Below the pieces are notes generated by a model, which was given only the letters and a program-made list of their open reading frames with translations, searched no databases and was not told the DNA's origin. The translations under genes and the position numbers were made by a program. From Paenibacillus harenae DSM 16969 (GTDB taxonomy: Bacteria > Bacillota > Bacilli > Paenibacillales > Paenibacillaceae): DNA of 64,000 nucleotides. Positions 8,477 through 16,858 of the stretch are shown in pieces (the first letter of the stretch is position 1; each line of letters starts with the position of its first letter). The DNA lies in the NCBI RefSeq assembly GCF_000422465.1, contig NZ_KE383846.1, positions 297,444 to 361,443 of the forward strand, read 5' to 3'.

Positions 8477-9373
8477 TTAGACGGTTATTAATTTTTGTTG
8501 AAGCAGCATGGCTAAGCTTTCTGATGTCTCCCAGACGATCGGACGAATGGTTGAAGACAGAACGGCCAACCGGTCCGTCTCACTCCGGTTCACGGTCCAA
8601 ATAACCGGGATGTTCAGACCAAGCGCATAACCGGCCGCAAAATAAACTTCAGGCGAATGCGTGGACAAATCCGCGATGACAAGTTTGCTTTTGGAAACCT
8701 GCTGCATGAGATCGATATCGTGTTTTCTTCGGGCGGCAGGCTGCAGCAAGCGGGGCAGATAACCGCATTGTTCAAGCTTGGGCAGCACCTTGTCCGTCCA
8801 TTCCGCATACTTGTCATTATTTTCCGTCAGCAGCACGAAGCAAGCCTTCAGCTTTCTTCCGCCCGCTCTAGCGGCGGCCTCGCTCCACCCTTTCTCGGTA
8901 AGCTTAAACGTTACGCTTTCCCTTACGATCGATCGCTCTTCACGAAGCTTCTCAATGATATAAACGAGCTCCTGCTGGTTTGGCGAATAGGTTAAGTTAT
9001 AGCTATTGGACAGCGGCTGTATAACGATGGGGTCTCCCGGCCCCTCCGAATGCCGGTACAAATATTGCAGCAGCCGGCTTTCCTTCTCTTCGATAGACAC
9101 CGGAATTTGCGGAGATTTACCGATTGTCTCTAAATCGTCAACCGACAGCACAACCTTCTCCTCGCAATCGGTCAGCTCGCGGATATAAGCCGATATGATC
9201 GGAAACAGCAGACGTTTCTTATGATACGGGAACGCGCGGATGGAATCGTAGCTGTCTCTTACAAGGCTGTAAGAGCCGTCCGGCGAGCACCAGCAGCCTA
9301 TGAATTTATCGTGATCGCCTGCCGATTCGACCGGAACGATTGCATCGCAGAACAAACAAAGCTTCTTTAACAT
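8477..9373 (-). CDS. Cysteine-motif protein with C-terminal nucleoside 2-deoxyribosyltransferase-like domain
   Basis: A 298-residue protein; start at the ATG 9 nt after a GGAGGGGGG run (9373), not at 9394. The N-terminus holds CxxC at 6-9 and CxC at 27-29, a possible zinc-binding knuckle. The middle is helical, with no known domain. The last ~120 residues (KACFVLLTENNDKYAEW, LVIADLSTHSPEVYFAAGYALGL, IPVIWTVNRSE) match the fold of nucleoside 2-deoxyribosyltransferase-like proteins: an Asp after a hydrophobic strand, then an N/S-PEVYFAAGYA helix. Related folds act as NAD or nucleotide glycosidases and as sensor or effector modules. It is a single gene with no toxin, defence or nucleotide-salvage neighbours. 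Function not recognised. Confidence 0.65.
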   Translation of the reverse strand: MLKKLCLFCDAIVPVESAGDHDKFIGCWCSPDGSYSLVRDSYDSIRAFPYHKKRLLFPIISAYIRELTDCEEKVVLSVDDLETIGKSPQIPVSIEEKESRLLQYLYRHSEGPGDPIVIQPLSNSYNLTYSPNQQELVYIIEKLREERSIVRESVTFKLTEKGWSEAAARAGGRKLKACFVLLTENNDKYAEWTDKVLPKLEQCGYLPRLLQPAARRKHDIDLMQQVSKSKLVIADLSTHSPEVYFAAGYALGLNIPVIWTVNRSETDRLAVLSSTIRPIVWETSESLAMLLQQKLITV

Positions 9374-9459
9374 ACCGTTTAATCCCCCCTCCATGTTATC
9401 ATTCGCAATGATAACCCGAAATGAGGGTAGAAAGGACGGGTAAATATTACCTCATGCCA

Positions 9460-10122
9460 TCAGGAGACGGCTAGCTTACGTATAAGCGAGCGGATATCCA
9501 ATTCCGCCAACGACTCTAACCTGAGGTCAAATTCGCCGAATAGTAAATTCTTCGTTAGATCGTTTGGCACGATGACAATTTTCATTCCGGCTCTCTGCGC
9601 GGCTAATGCGCCGTTTGGCGAATCTTCCAGGGCAATAGCCTCCGACGGAGAGACGCCAAGGCATTTTAATGCTTCAATATAAAGCGCCGGATCGGGTTTT
9701 ACTCGCTTTACATCCTCCCGAACCCGGATACAATCGAAATAATCCGCGATACCAAGTTTGGCCAAATACCCCGTTACCCACTCTCTTGACGAGCTGGAGG
9801 CAAGCCCTATTTTTATCCCTAACTGCCGGGCATGGATTAAATAATCCGTTACTCCCGGTCTTATTTTCTCCTTCGCGAGAAGCGCATCATATGTCGCTCT
9901 GCGTATGGAACGAATCTCTTCGCGGTTCAATGTCCTGCCAACGCACTGATCCAAATGGTCATAAGGGTTAAAGTGACTCGCATCGGTACCGACCCATTGA
10001 CCCCATACATTCAAATCTAATTCAACTCCATGCTTTAGAAAAATCTCTCTGAAAGAAGCATATTCCGGTGTCTCCGTATCAAGAATAAGACCGTCAAAAT
10101 CAAAAACAATCGCTTTAATCAA
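9460..10122 (-). CDS. HAD-superfamily hydrolase, beta-phosphoglucomutase-like
   Basis: A 220-residue phosphatase or phosphomutase. Motif I is DFDGLILDTE (nucleophile Asp8 and acid/base Asp10), motif II GLASSSSREW, motif III the Lys in KRVKPDP, and motif IV ALEDSPNGALAAQRAGM with the metal-binding acidic pair. The helical cap between motifs I and II has the size of the PGMB/YcjU branch. By family it acts on a small phosphorylated sugar in the cytoplasm; the substrate is not visible. It is monocistronic or loosely followed by the sulphur-free NDT-like gene downstream. Confidence 0.9.
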   Translation of the reverse strand: MIKAIVFDFDGLILDTETPEYASFREIFLKHGVELDLNVWGQWVGTDASHFNPYDHLDQCVGRTLNREEIRSIRRATYDALLAKEKIRPGVTDYLIHARQLGIKIGLASSSSREWVTGYLAKLGIADYFDCIRVREDVKRVKPDPALYIEALKCLGVSPSEAIALEDSPNGALAAQRAGMKIVIVPNDLTKNLLFGEFDLRLESLAELDIRSLIRKLAVS

Positions 10123-10145
10123 CTGTTCATCCCCCTTGATCCGGA

Positions 10146-10481
10146 TTATTCCTGTTCAATAACGACAACTTTCTCAGCTGCTGCCTGTAAAGGATACGAA
10201 TTATCAACCCCTCCGTCAATCCAGTACTGTACTTTCTTTCCCACTTTCAATTTGGATGTATCGGTGCGCAACCATATGGCATCCCCTTCATGAGACTCAG
10301 AAATACCAATCCGGCTTTTACCGAAGTCAGACTCATTGGCTTGGTCTAGAACTAAAATTCTCCCCTCGCTGATCTCAAGAATGAATCCTTGACCTGTCGG
10401 TGCCGCTGACTCAGCATTTGTACCGCATCCCCCAAGCACGCCAATCATCATGGTCAATACGGCCGCCACTACATATTTCAC
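10146..10481 (-). CDS. DUF3221-domain lipoprotein
   Basis: Start assigned to GTG at 10481, 4 nt after AAGGGGTGA, giving MKYVVAAVLTMMIG and the lipobox VLGGCG. The longer frame to 10499 would place the RBS inside the gene. The mature ~90 residues (GFILEISEGRILVLDQA, DAIWLRTDTSKLKVGKKVQYWIDGG) match the DUF3221 pattern found in small Bacillus lipoproteins such as YobA: a short OB-like beta-barrel. Function unknown. Confidence 0.75.
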   Translation of the reverse strand: MKYVVAAVLTMMIGVLGGCGTNAESAAPTGQGFILEISEGRILVLDQANESDFGKSRIGISESHEGDAIWLRTDTSKLKVGKKVQYWIDGGVDNSYPLQAAAEKVVVIEQE

Positions 10482-10600
10482 CAGCTCACCCCTTATCACC
10501 TATCTGAGTATTAACTTTTAAACGTAAATAGAACGGGGTTTGTTTCGCCGGAATCCAGAACTGCGCTCTATGCCTTACGCAAAGGCTATGTTTAACTTGA

Positions 10601-11038
10601 TTGGTGATTTTCTTCAAATTAAATGATCTGACTCTTCCTAATTTAAGCTCTGTAAACTTTTCGGACAACAGTATTTTCGATTTGACGCCGCTTACTTCGT
10701 TTCCATCACTAACGAGGATCGACGTTAAAAACAACCGAATTGAGGATATCCTTCCTCTCAACCAAATGTTTAGCCTTGACTGCATAATTCTGCGACATAA
10801 TCCGGTAAAAAACATTCATGAACTGCAGCTTCCGAAACTTAGTCATCTGTATATCGACGGTGTCGAAACCGAGGATTGGAGCTTCTTGCAATAGGGATTC
10901 CCAAAACTAGAATACGTTTCGATCTCCGACGAGGGAATGACAGGCGCCTCAAGCAAGAGTATAAAGGAAGTCATTAGGAGCAAAAAGTTTGCTGTCTCTT
11001 TACCGGTCAGGGATTTTGATGAAAATGAAACCGGATAA
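10601..11038 (+). pseudogene. Leucine-rich-repeat protein remnant interrupted by an amber stop
   Basis: The plus-strand frame encodes LRRs of the internalin/BspA kind (LPNLSSVNFSDNSIFDLTPL, FPSLTRIDVKNNRIEDILPL, LPKLSHLYIDGV). At 10892-10894 a TAG interrupts SFLQ-stop-GFPKLEYVSIS; the same frame continues for 47 codons with sensible sequence to a TAA at 11036. The 5' side also ends in a stop at 10598 and lacks an RBS, a signal peptide and the first repeats. This is best read as the 3' end of a decayed LRR gene. A readthrough gene is less likely because no start region is present. Confidence 0.75.
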
Positions 11039-11188
11039 TTCGGACTTCTTCGTTTTGTAAAATAAATTGCAAACTATTTCGAGATCTCGTACACTTGCAC
11101 CATATTTTCTTCTGACGTCCCAACACCTGGCGAAGTCGCGCGTTTTCCTAGATGTAAAACAATTCATGATCGAATGGAGGAGTTAGCA

Positions 11189-11899
11189 ATGGAAGAGGTA
11201 AAAGTGACGGGGACGACGATCGAGAATTTGGGCATACTTGATTTGATCGATAAGAAGCCGGAGGATTTGGCAGCCGTGACGCAGATACAAAACGTCGGTG
11301 TTGTTCTCGCTCCCGAAGCGTTGTCCGGCGCCTTGATGAAGATTCCGCAGAAAAATGTCGGATTGATTGTGACGATCCCGCCGACATCCGGGAAAATTAA
11401 ACGGCTGACCGGGCAGCTAACGGTGGACGGTGAAGCGTTTGCAAACCACTCGGGTTCTCCCGAAGACATGCTGGTCATTGCCGGTCAGATCATCATCACA
11501 TCCGAGATCGAAGTGGTCGGTTTCAAGGAAGTGATCGTAGCGGGCCAAATAATCGCCCCCAAGAAAGCGGAGAGAGCATTGGTGGGCGCGGTATCACAAC
11601 TCACCGGCCAAATCGTGTATTATACAGGGGAAACGCCCAGGTTGTTTGTCGGGAATGATACATTCTCGAAGGCTTTCCTCGATCTTATCGACGGCAATAT
11701 GTCGATGATCCTTATCGGGAGTTTCGAATTCGGCTCAGATGTCGATACGTCCACGCTCAAGCAGAAGATAACGGAATTAGTCTTGATCGGCGAACTGAGA
11801 GCTCCGAAGGAGCTCATTCCACTGCTCCAACTCCTCGCCGTCGTTAAATTGGGAAACATTGTAGGTAAAGAGAACGTAGAGGCACAGAGCGAGCAATGA
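11189..11899 (+). CDS. Repeat-rich beta protein of unknown function, first gene of an ECF sigma operon
   Basis: A 236-residue protein starting at the ATG 8 nt after GGAGG (an ATG at 11174 contains that RBS). I do not recognise the family. The sequence is built from repeating strand-turn units ending in small residues (QNVGVVLAPEAL, KNVGLIVTIPP, DMLVIAGQIIITSEIEVVGF, EVIVAGQIIAPKKAE, TELVLIGELRAPKEL), which suggests a beta-solenoid, loosely like bactofilins. It lacks a signal peptide, transmembrane helix or cysteines, so it is probably cytoplasmic. The ECF sigma gene follows with an ATGA overlap, so the two are co-translated. It could be a regulator or a target of that sigma factor. Confidence 0.7.
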   Translation: MEEVKVTGTTIENLGILDLIDKKPEDLAAVTQIQNVGVVLAPEALSGALMKIPQKNVGLIVTIPPTSGKIKRLTGQLTVDGEAFANHSGSPEDMLVIAGQIIITSEIEVVGFKEVIVAGQIIAPKKAERALVGAVSQLTGQIVYYTGETPRLFVGNDTFSKAFLDLIDGNMSMILIGSFEFGSDVDTSTLKQKITELVLIGELRAPKELIPLLQLLAVVKLGNIVGKENVEAQSEQ

Positions 11900-12453
11900 G
11901 GAAGGACTTGTTCCATGATCTGTACGTCACATACTCCCGGCAGGTCTATTCATACCTGCTGGGGCGCACGGGGGGGAGCAAAGATGTCGGCGCGGATTTG
12001 CTTCAGGACGTCTTCATGCGTATCTGGAATCGGATGGAAGCTCTTGAACGAATTCCCGAAGATCAGCGGATCTACTGGATCTTCTCCGTCGCTTCCAACC
12101 GGGTGAAAGATTACTACCGGAAGTCATCGAACCAGCGGCATGCGGAAGAGCAGCTACGCGACCGGAACAAAGGGGGAGGAGGCCCAACCGAGGACCTCTC
12201 CCAATTGTTGTCGGGCCGCGAACGGTATCGAGAGCTTGAGTCGGCCATTGGCGCGCTCCCGGAGGAACTTCGTTGCATCCTTCTGATGAAAGTCGTCGGC
12301 GGGATGAACAGCAGCCGGATTGGCGAAGCGCTCGAGATGCCGGCCGGCACGGTGCGCTATAAAATATCGCAAGCTCGGGCGCTTCTTGCCGGACGGCTGG
12401 GACTGTCAGAGACCAAATTGGCTGCGACGGAAAGGAGTAACTCTAATGGATGA
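11896..12453 (+). CDS. ECF-type RNA polymerase sigma factor
   Basis: A 185-residue sigma factor. Region 2 is LYVTYSRQVYSYLLGRTGG to DLLQDVFMRIWNRM and IYWIFSVASNRVKDYYRK. Region 4 is IGALPEELRCILLMKVVGGM and RIGEALEMPAGTVRYKISQA. The linker (about 95-115, NKGGGGPTEDLSQ) is typical. The ATG overlaps the upstream stop (ATGA), and the stop lies inside the next small gene, so three genes are tightly coupled. No membrane anti-sigma gene is adjacent, unlike the pair near 6.7 kb. Confidence 0.9.
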   Translation: MRKDLFHDLYVTYSRQVYSYLLGRTGGSKDVGADLLQDVFMRIWNRMEALERIPEDQRIYWIFSVASNRVKDYYRKSSNQRHAEEQLRDRNKGGGGPTEDLSQLLSGRERYRELESAIGALPEELRCILLMKVVGGMNSSRIGEALEMPAGTVRYKISQARALLAGRLGLSETKLAATERSNSNG

Positions 12454-12682
12454 TGAGCTCATGGATCTGAAGTTTCCTGCTGAAGCGGATGACCAGTTGA
12501 ATCGGCTCCTGGCGAAGTGGGCGCTGCAGGTCCAATTGTCGCTACAGGAAGAGGAAGAGCTGTACGATCGAATTTTCGTTATTGCCGACGATTTGGGTTA
12601 TGACTGGTGGCGTCAATTGGGTGAAGGCTTTTCCTTCCAAACGTTGAACGTCTTTCCCGCATTCGTTTTCCGCAACATATAA
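12446..12682 (+). CDS. Small acidic protein, 78 residues, downstream of ECF sigma
   Basis: Starts at an ATG overlapping the end of the sigma gene, 8 nt after AAAGGAG. The protein (MDDELMDLKFPAEADDQLN, then EEEELYDRIFVIADDLGYDW) is acidic with one predicted long helix and an aromatic tail (FPAFVFRNI). It has no membrane segment. I do not recognise it. Its place after the sigma factor suggests a cytoplasmic modulator; this is inference only. Confidence 0.65.
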   Translation: MDDELMDLKFPAEADDQLNRLLAKWALQVQLSLQEEEELYDRIFVIADDLGYDWWRQLGEGFSFQTLNVFPAFVFRNI

Positions 12683-12733
12683 AAGACTCGTTATTCGTTT
12701 GAAAATGCGCACAACCACAGAGTAACCATGACT

Positions 12734-12787
12734 CCGAACTAAAATTGCGAATTTGTTATAAATACTAACTAATTGAGTTTAGTTCGG
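12734..12787. repeat. Perfect 10-bp inverted repeat CCGAACTAAA-N34-TTTAGTTCGG
   Basis: Arms at 12734-12743 and 12778-12787 flank an A+T-rich core, just downstream of the sigma operon and without a T-tract. The stretch 12683-12990 otherwise holds nothing I can identify. Confidence 0.5.
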
Positions 12788-12990
12788 GGTAATATTATGG
12801 AAGTTCGTATTTAACTGATACCGGACAAATGAAGTTGACTTTTCTCTGGCTCAATAGTTCATTTTAATGCTGAGTATCGGAATTATCGGAACTTTTCTAA
12901 CTTGTTAAGACGTATCTCCCCCGTATTGCTTCATCTTCTGGATCAAGACAGAGCAAAGTTCCAATCGATGTAACTCATCAATTCCTAAAC

Positions 12991-13033
12991 ATCAGAAAAG
13001 AACAGAGCAGCTTCTCAGACCTCCGCTCTGTTC
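12991..13033 (-). terminator. Rho-independent terminator of the M42 peptidase gene
   Basis: Stem GAACAGAGC / GCTCTGTTC (13000-13008 and 13025-13033). Read on the minus strand it is followed by TTTTCTGAT, and it sits 14 bp past the stop codon. Confidence 0.85.
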
Positions 13034-13046
13034 TACGAATATCCGT

Positions 13047-14099
13047 TTATGACTCCATCACATAAGCGAGCAGAAGAGCCGCCGTATTGACAACCGCATC
13101 CGCATGCGTCCTCTCCATCCCATGCGAGGCATGGACGCCCGGACCGATCAGCGCCGCGCGGATATTGCTGCCCCCGCGCAGCGCCGCCGATGCATCCGAT
13201 CCATAATGGGGGTAGATATCGACCGCATAGGGGAGCTCCTCGCGCTTGGCCAGCTCGATAAGCCGGGAGGTCATGTTGTAATCGTACGGGCCTGTGGAGT
13301 CCTTGGCGCAAATGGATACATCCCGCTCGGTTGCCGAGAGATCATCCCCAAGCGCGCCCATGTCGACGGCAATCAGCTCCGTAATATCGGCCGGAATAAA
13401 CGAGCTCCCGTGGCCGACTTCTTCGTATGTGGAGAAGATGAGCTTAATCGTGCAGGAAGGCACAACGCCTTCCCGTTTCAGCCATTCCATGAAGCCAAAC
13501 AAGGCGGCAACGCTGGCTTTATCGTCCAGATGACGCGATTTGATCCAGCCGTTCGGCAGTATACGGGTTCGCGGCTCCCATGATATGAAATCGCCTGCGG
13601 CGATGCCAAGCTTCCCTGTCTCTTCCTTCGACTTCACGGTCTCGTCGATACGAATCTCCATATTCGCCTCTTCGCGTTTCCAGTCCCTGGCGTCCGTGTA
13701 CACATGCACGGACGCTTTCGTAGACAGCACGGTTCCCTCATAGGTTCGGTTGTCCCGCGTATGAATCCGGCAGTATTCTCCTTCGACCGTATGCATCGCG
13801 TAACTGCCGATCGGCGTGAAACGAATCATGCCGCTTGGCTTAATCGAACGAACCATCGCTCCAAGCGTATCGAGATGCGCGGAAATTCCGATCACTTGGT
13901 CCGCCATTTGCCCCGGGATGGTGATCATCCCGTTTCCCTTTGGCGTCATTTCCAACTTATATCCCAGCTTGCCAACTTCATCCTTCATGTATTTCATAAT
14001 AGCCATGCAATAACCGCTTGGACTCGGGATGCCCAGCAATGCCTCCAGCTGATTCACGATATACTCGCGGTTTAACTGCGGTTTAAGCGGCGAAGTCAT
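13047..14099 (-). CDS. M42-family metallopeptidase (glutamyl/lysyl aminopeptidase type)
   Basis: A 350-residue cytoplasmic co-catalytic metallopeptidase. Metal and catalytic residues are visible in order: AHLDTLG (His), RHLDDKASVAALF (bridging Asp), FSTYEEVGHGSS (catalytic and ligand Glu), AVDMGA (Asp) and GVHASHGMERTH (His). M42 enzymes form large tetrahedral complexes and trim short peptides; family members are often misnamed cellulase M. It is a single gene with its own terminator. The upstream flank 14100-14209 shows only ordinary leader sequence. Confidence 0.92.
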   Translation of the reverse strand: MTSPLKPQLNREYIVNQLEALLGIPSPSGYCMAIMKYMKDEVGKLGYKLEMTPKGNGMITIPGQMADQVIGISAHLDTLGAMVRSIKPSGMIRFTPIGSYAMHTVEGEYCRIHTRDNRTYEGTVLSTKASVHVYTDARDWKREEANMEIRIDETVKSKEETGKLGIAAGDFISWEPRTRILPNGWIKSRHLDDKASVAALFGFMEWLKREGVVPSCTIKLIFSTYEEVGHGSSFIPADITELIAVDMGALGDDLSATERDVSICAKDSTGPYDYNMTSRLIELAKREELPYAVDIYPHYGSDASAALRGGSNIRAALIGPGVHASHGMERTHADAVVNTAALLLAYVMES

Positions 14100-14209
14100 G
14101 CTCGCGTTCCCCTTTCATGATTGACTTGAAATATCGGTGCCTAGCAAATACTTTCAGTATATCCGATTTTCTCGCATCACATCACGTATGGGGAGCAGGG
14201 CAGTTCCAG

Positions 14210-14638
14210 TTATCCCTGACTGAGCTTCGTAAAAATTTGGAAGGTTACGCCGAACCTATCCGTCACGACAGCAAATGCCGGGCTAAAATATTGCTCTCCT
14301 AACGGCTGTTCGACGCGACCGTCCTGACGTAAGGCTTCGTAGAACTGCCTCGATTGTTCAATGTCGGTCGTCGTGATACAGATCGTCAGCAGATTTCCTT
14401 GATGAACCGGCTGGCCGGGTATTTGATCGGCCACAAACAATTCCGAATCGGCGACCTTCAGTACAGCGTGCGCGACAAGGTTTTTCTGTTCTTCCGGGAC
14501 GGGCAATTCCGGAGACCCGGCCCCTTCTCCGACCGTTTCTTTGAAGAGAACTTTGGCATTCAAAGACTTCTCATAGAACGCAATCGCTTCCGCGGCCTTC
14601 CCATCCAGCATGATATAAGCGTTTAATTGTACCGTCAT
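14210..14638 (-). CDS. VOC-family (PhnB/glyoxalase-like) protein
   Basis: A 142-residue protein, start set at the ATG 9 nt after GGAG (14638). It has the two-module VOC fold of the PhnB type: NAYIMLDGKAAEAIAFYEKSL at the start, AVLKVADSELFVAD in the middle and VTDRFGVTFQIFTKL at the end. PhnB-like proteins are small dimeric metalloproteins or binding proteins with no agreed function. Isolated gene. Confidence 0.85.
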   Translation of the reverse strand: MTVQLNAYIMLDGKAAEAIAFYEKSLNAKVLFKETVGEGAGSPELPVPEEQKNLVAHAVLKVADSELFVADQIPGQPVHQGNLLTICITTTDIEQSRQFYEALRQDGRVEQPLGEQYFSPAFAVVTDRFGVTFQIFTKLSQG

Positions 14639-15065
14639 TCTAAACATCTCCTCTATTTTTTATTGTTGTTGAATCATGGACCTGTAACCAATTGTAGACC
14701 ATAATAGTGACAACCCTTGTCATAAATGCGAAGAATGTGCAACCTTCCCTAATCTTCTTCGTCTAGAATTATATGAGATGAATACTCCCGCCACTTACCG
14801 ATGCAGTCGCATTGGCTGAGTGATGACAATGATCTGCGGAGGCAAACGAATAGCCGCCAAATGACACCATAACAGATGCCTGCCGTTCTCGTGAGCGGCT
14901 GGTTTTGGCTCCTCTGTCACTTTAGACGACTATTTCGAATGACAGCCAAGCAGAAACGCCTATCGGCGCCCATTATAAGTGCTAAACTTATAAATTATAA
15001 AGTCTTATATTTGAACAAATTCCCATATACCAAGTAATAACCACTTTTTTATAAAGGAGTCCGAC
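14639..15065. other. Gene-free stretch upstream of SIMPL gene
   Basis: Some 430 bp without convincing reading frames. The part from 14860 to 14925 contains several complementary short tracts (TGACA ... TGTCA, GCCGTTCTCG ... GAGCGGC) that could fold. The 3' end holds the RBS AAAGGAGT of the next gene. Nothing else identified. Confidence 0.4.
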
Positions 15066-15734
15066 ATGCCAAATCAACCGTTCGAAGCAGTACCCCATTT
15101 AGAGCGTCCAAAATGTCCGTTCACCATCGAAGTGCCGGGAGAAGGAACGGCAGCCGCGGCCCCCGATCGTTCCGTTGTCGTGCTGGGAGCCATGACGGAG
15201 GGCCCCGTTCTGCAGGATGCCCAATCCGAGAACGCCGACCTGTTAAACGCCATCATCCAAGCCCTCCTAGAGCTGAATATTCCCCGGGAAAATATCCAAA
15301 CAAAAGATTTTCGAATCGAGGTTCAGTACGATTACGTAGACGGGAAACAAATCTTTCGGGGTTATCAGGTAACCCATCTTCTGCAAATGACAACCGATCA
15401 GGTTGACCAAACGGGACTCATCATCGATACTGCCGTTGCTAACGGGGCCAATACCGTCACCAGCATTGAATTTACAACCTCACAGCCTGAAAAATACGAG
15501 AATCAGGCCTTATCTTCGGCTATACGAAGCGCCCTGCAGAAGGCTCAGACGATAGCGGGGACCTTAGGCGTAGCCCTCTCGGCGATCCCCTGCCAGGTTC
15601 AGCAGGTATCCCGTACAGCCGAGCCGCCCGTATTATTCAAAGCCGCCCAGCTGTCGGCCGGCGCGGCTACCCCGATCGAGCCGGGACAGTTAACCGTACA
15701 TGCCGCCGTCCGGGTCTGGTACATGTTCGGGTAA
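15066..15734 (+). CDS. SIMPL-domain protein (DUF541 family)
   Basis: A 222-residue protein with the SIMPL/DUF541 pattern: EVPGEGTAAAAPDRSVVVLG at the front, ALLELNIPRENIQTKDFRIE, then the conserved block YVDGKQIFRGYQVTHLLQM and the C-terminal ALQKAQTIAGTLGVAL. Many relatives are exported, but no signal peptide is visible here, so this copy is probably cytoplasmic. Well-placed RBS (AAAGGAGTCCGAC-ATG). Function in bacteria is not established. Confidence 0.85.
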   Translation: MPNQPFEAVPHLERPKCPFTIEVPGEGTAAAAPDRSVVVLGAMTEGPVLQDAQSENADLLNAIIQALLELNIPRENIQTKDFRIEVQYDYVDGKQIFRGYQVTHLLQMTTDQVDQTGLIIDTAVANGANTVTSIEFTTSQPEKYENQALSSAIRSALQKAQTIAGTLGVALSAIPCQVQQVSRTAEPPVLFKAAQLSAGAATPIEPGQLTVHAAVRVWYMFG

Positions 15735-15756
15735 TACATTCATTGTAAGCGTTAAA

Positions 15757-15779
15757 CCTGACCCGCCTTCAACGTCAGG
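15757..15779 (+). terminator. Probable terminator after SIMPL gene
   Basis: Stem CCTGAC / GTCAGG (15757-15762 and 15774-15779) with a T-tract slightly displaced (GCATTTTTA). Confidence 0.5.
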
Positions 15780-15838
15780 CTTAAGTGCATTTTTATGATT
15801 TAGCCGAACATCGTTCTAATATAATTCCGTTTGTGACT

Positions 15839-16753
15839 TTACTTATTTAAAATAGGTATTTCACCAAGCAGCTTCTTCAAGTTAATAGAGTCCCACGGCA
15901 TATGCTCCGTTATACCTAATCCAACGACATCTGCTTCTTCAGATAGTCCTTTAAGCAGATTAAGTAGTTGAAGCATTTGCATTGTTCCCGCAGGAGAAAA
16001 ATGATAAGGTGCTTCAGGGTTGGCGAATAATAAAGAACGAAATGCTTTTGGGTCAAGCACATCTAAATCAAGGTGAATAGCTAGGTGCTTTATGCCACTT
16101 TCTTTAATCCACGCTTTTATCGATTCCATACTGTTCGTTAACTCTTTGGTTCCAGCAGTTTTAATACCTAGTCTTTGAATGACTTCTGTATCTTGTTCTG
16201 TTGGAGCTATACCTAATCTTTGAAACGCTTCCGATACCACTTCTGTTTCTTGTTCTGTAGGAGTTGCTAATCCCGCAATAAAGACATTTTCAGGTTTTAG
16301 AGGGACTTTCACATGTTTTACGAACTCTTCGTCTCCTATACCCAAAAGATTCCCGAGAGGTAATGCATGTCCGTTATCATACCCGACATAATTGACTAAA
16401 TCGGAGTGAGCATCGATCCAAATTAAACCTAATTCCCCGCCGTATCGCTCGTTTAAATAGGCGAAGGGGGCTTGTTCGACCAAGCAGTCGCCACCAAACA
16501 TTACAATGCGATCCGGCTTATGGGCATCAATAATATGATGAGCAGACTTTAACTGATCAAGCAGCTGGTTTCTCCCATTCATACCGTTCTCGTTTTCAAG
16601 AGGAGTTCCATCATAAGCTTGAACCGGAACGTGAATGAGGGGTTGATCATTGTCCGGAGCCAGCCAAGCAAGCAGTTCGGCTCCAAAAGAGTAGTTAGGG
16701 TTGTTTCCCCCTTGCCATTGCGGCATTAAAAGACGTATTGTTTTTTTAGTCAT
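15839..16753 (-). CDS. Arginase/agmatinase-fold (ureohydrolase-like) protein with internal duplication
   Basis: A 304-residue member of the arginase superfamily. Binuclear Mn motifs are present as GGDC (87-90), DAHSD (114-118) and HLDLDVLD (227-234). The usual GGDHS has Cys in place of the metal-binding His, so metal occupancy may differ and arginase activity should not be assumed. Residues 165-172 (PTEQETEV) and 184-191 (PTEQDTEV), each followed by QRLGI, are a tandem duplication of about 19 residues, also visible at DNA level around 16167-16266. Base composition is A+T-richer than most of the window. RBS AAGGAG; transcribed divergently from an HxlR regulator across a palindromic operator. 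Confidence 0.85.
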   Translation of the reverse strand: MTKKTIRLLMPQWQGGNNPNYSFGAELLAWLAPDNDQPLIHVPVQAYDGTPLENENGMNGRNQLLDQLKSAHHIIDAHKPDRIVMFGGDCLVEQAPFAYLNERYGGELGLIWIDAHSDLVNYVGYDNGHALPLGNLLGIGDEEFVKHVKVPLKPENVFIAGLATPTEQETEVVSEAFQRLGIAPTEQDTEVIQRLGIKTAGTKELTNSMESIKAWIKESGIKHLAIHLDLDVLDPKAFRSLLFANPEAPYHFSPAGTMQMLQLLNLLKGLSEEADVVGLGITEHMPWDSINLKKLLGEIPILNK

Positions 16754-16764
16754 TTTTTACTCTC

Positions 16765-16782
16765 CTTTACTTCAAAGTAAAG
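16765..16782. promoter_or_regulatory. Palindromic operator CTTTACTTCAAAGTAAAG between arginase-fold and hxlR genes
   Basis: A perfect 8-bp dyad with a 2-bp centre. It abuts the RBS of the minus-strand gene, and overlapping -10-like elements lie beside it: TATACT on the minus strand (16790-16785) and TATAAA on the plus strand (16787-16792). The position fits a repressor controlling both genes; the adjacent HxlR protein is the obvious candidate. Confidence 0.6.
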
Positions 16783-16811
16783 TTAGTATAAAGTGAACGC
16801 AAATATAAAAA

Positions 16812-16838
16812 TAGTACGCACTTTTTTGAAAGGTACTA
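16812..16838. promoter_or_regulatory. Second inverted repeat TAGTAC-N15-GTACTA in the hxlR leader
   Basis: Six-bp arms at 16812-16817 and 16833-16838, between the predicted promoter and the hxlR start. The spacing resembles dyads reported for MarR/DUF24 (HxlR-type) redox regulators; this is suggestive only. Confidence 0.4.
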
Positions 16839-16858
16839 CCAGAAAGGATAGTGTAAAT

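Noticed and set aside
8477..9373. TIR-domain effector call
   Set aside because: The C-terminal pattern (ADLSTHSPEVYFAAGYA) fits the NDT-like fold better than TIR, and no catalytic TIR signature or partner gene is visible.
10486..10815. 109-codon minus-strand frame between the DUF3221 gene and the LRR remnant
   Set aside because: It is the complement of recognisable leucine-rich repeats and has no RBS.
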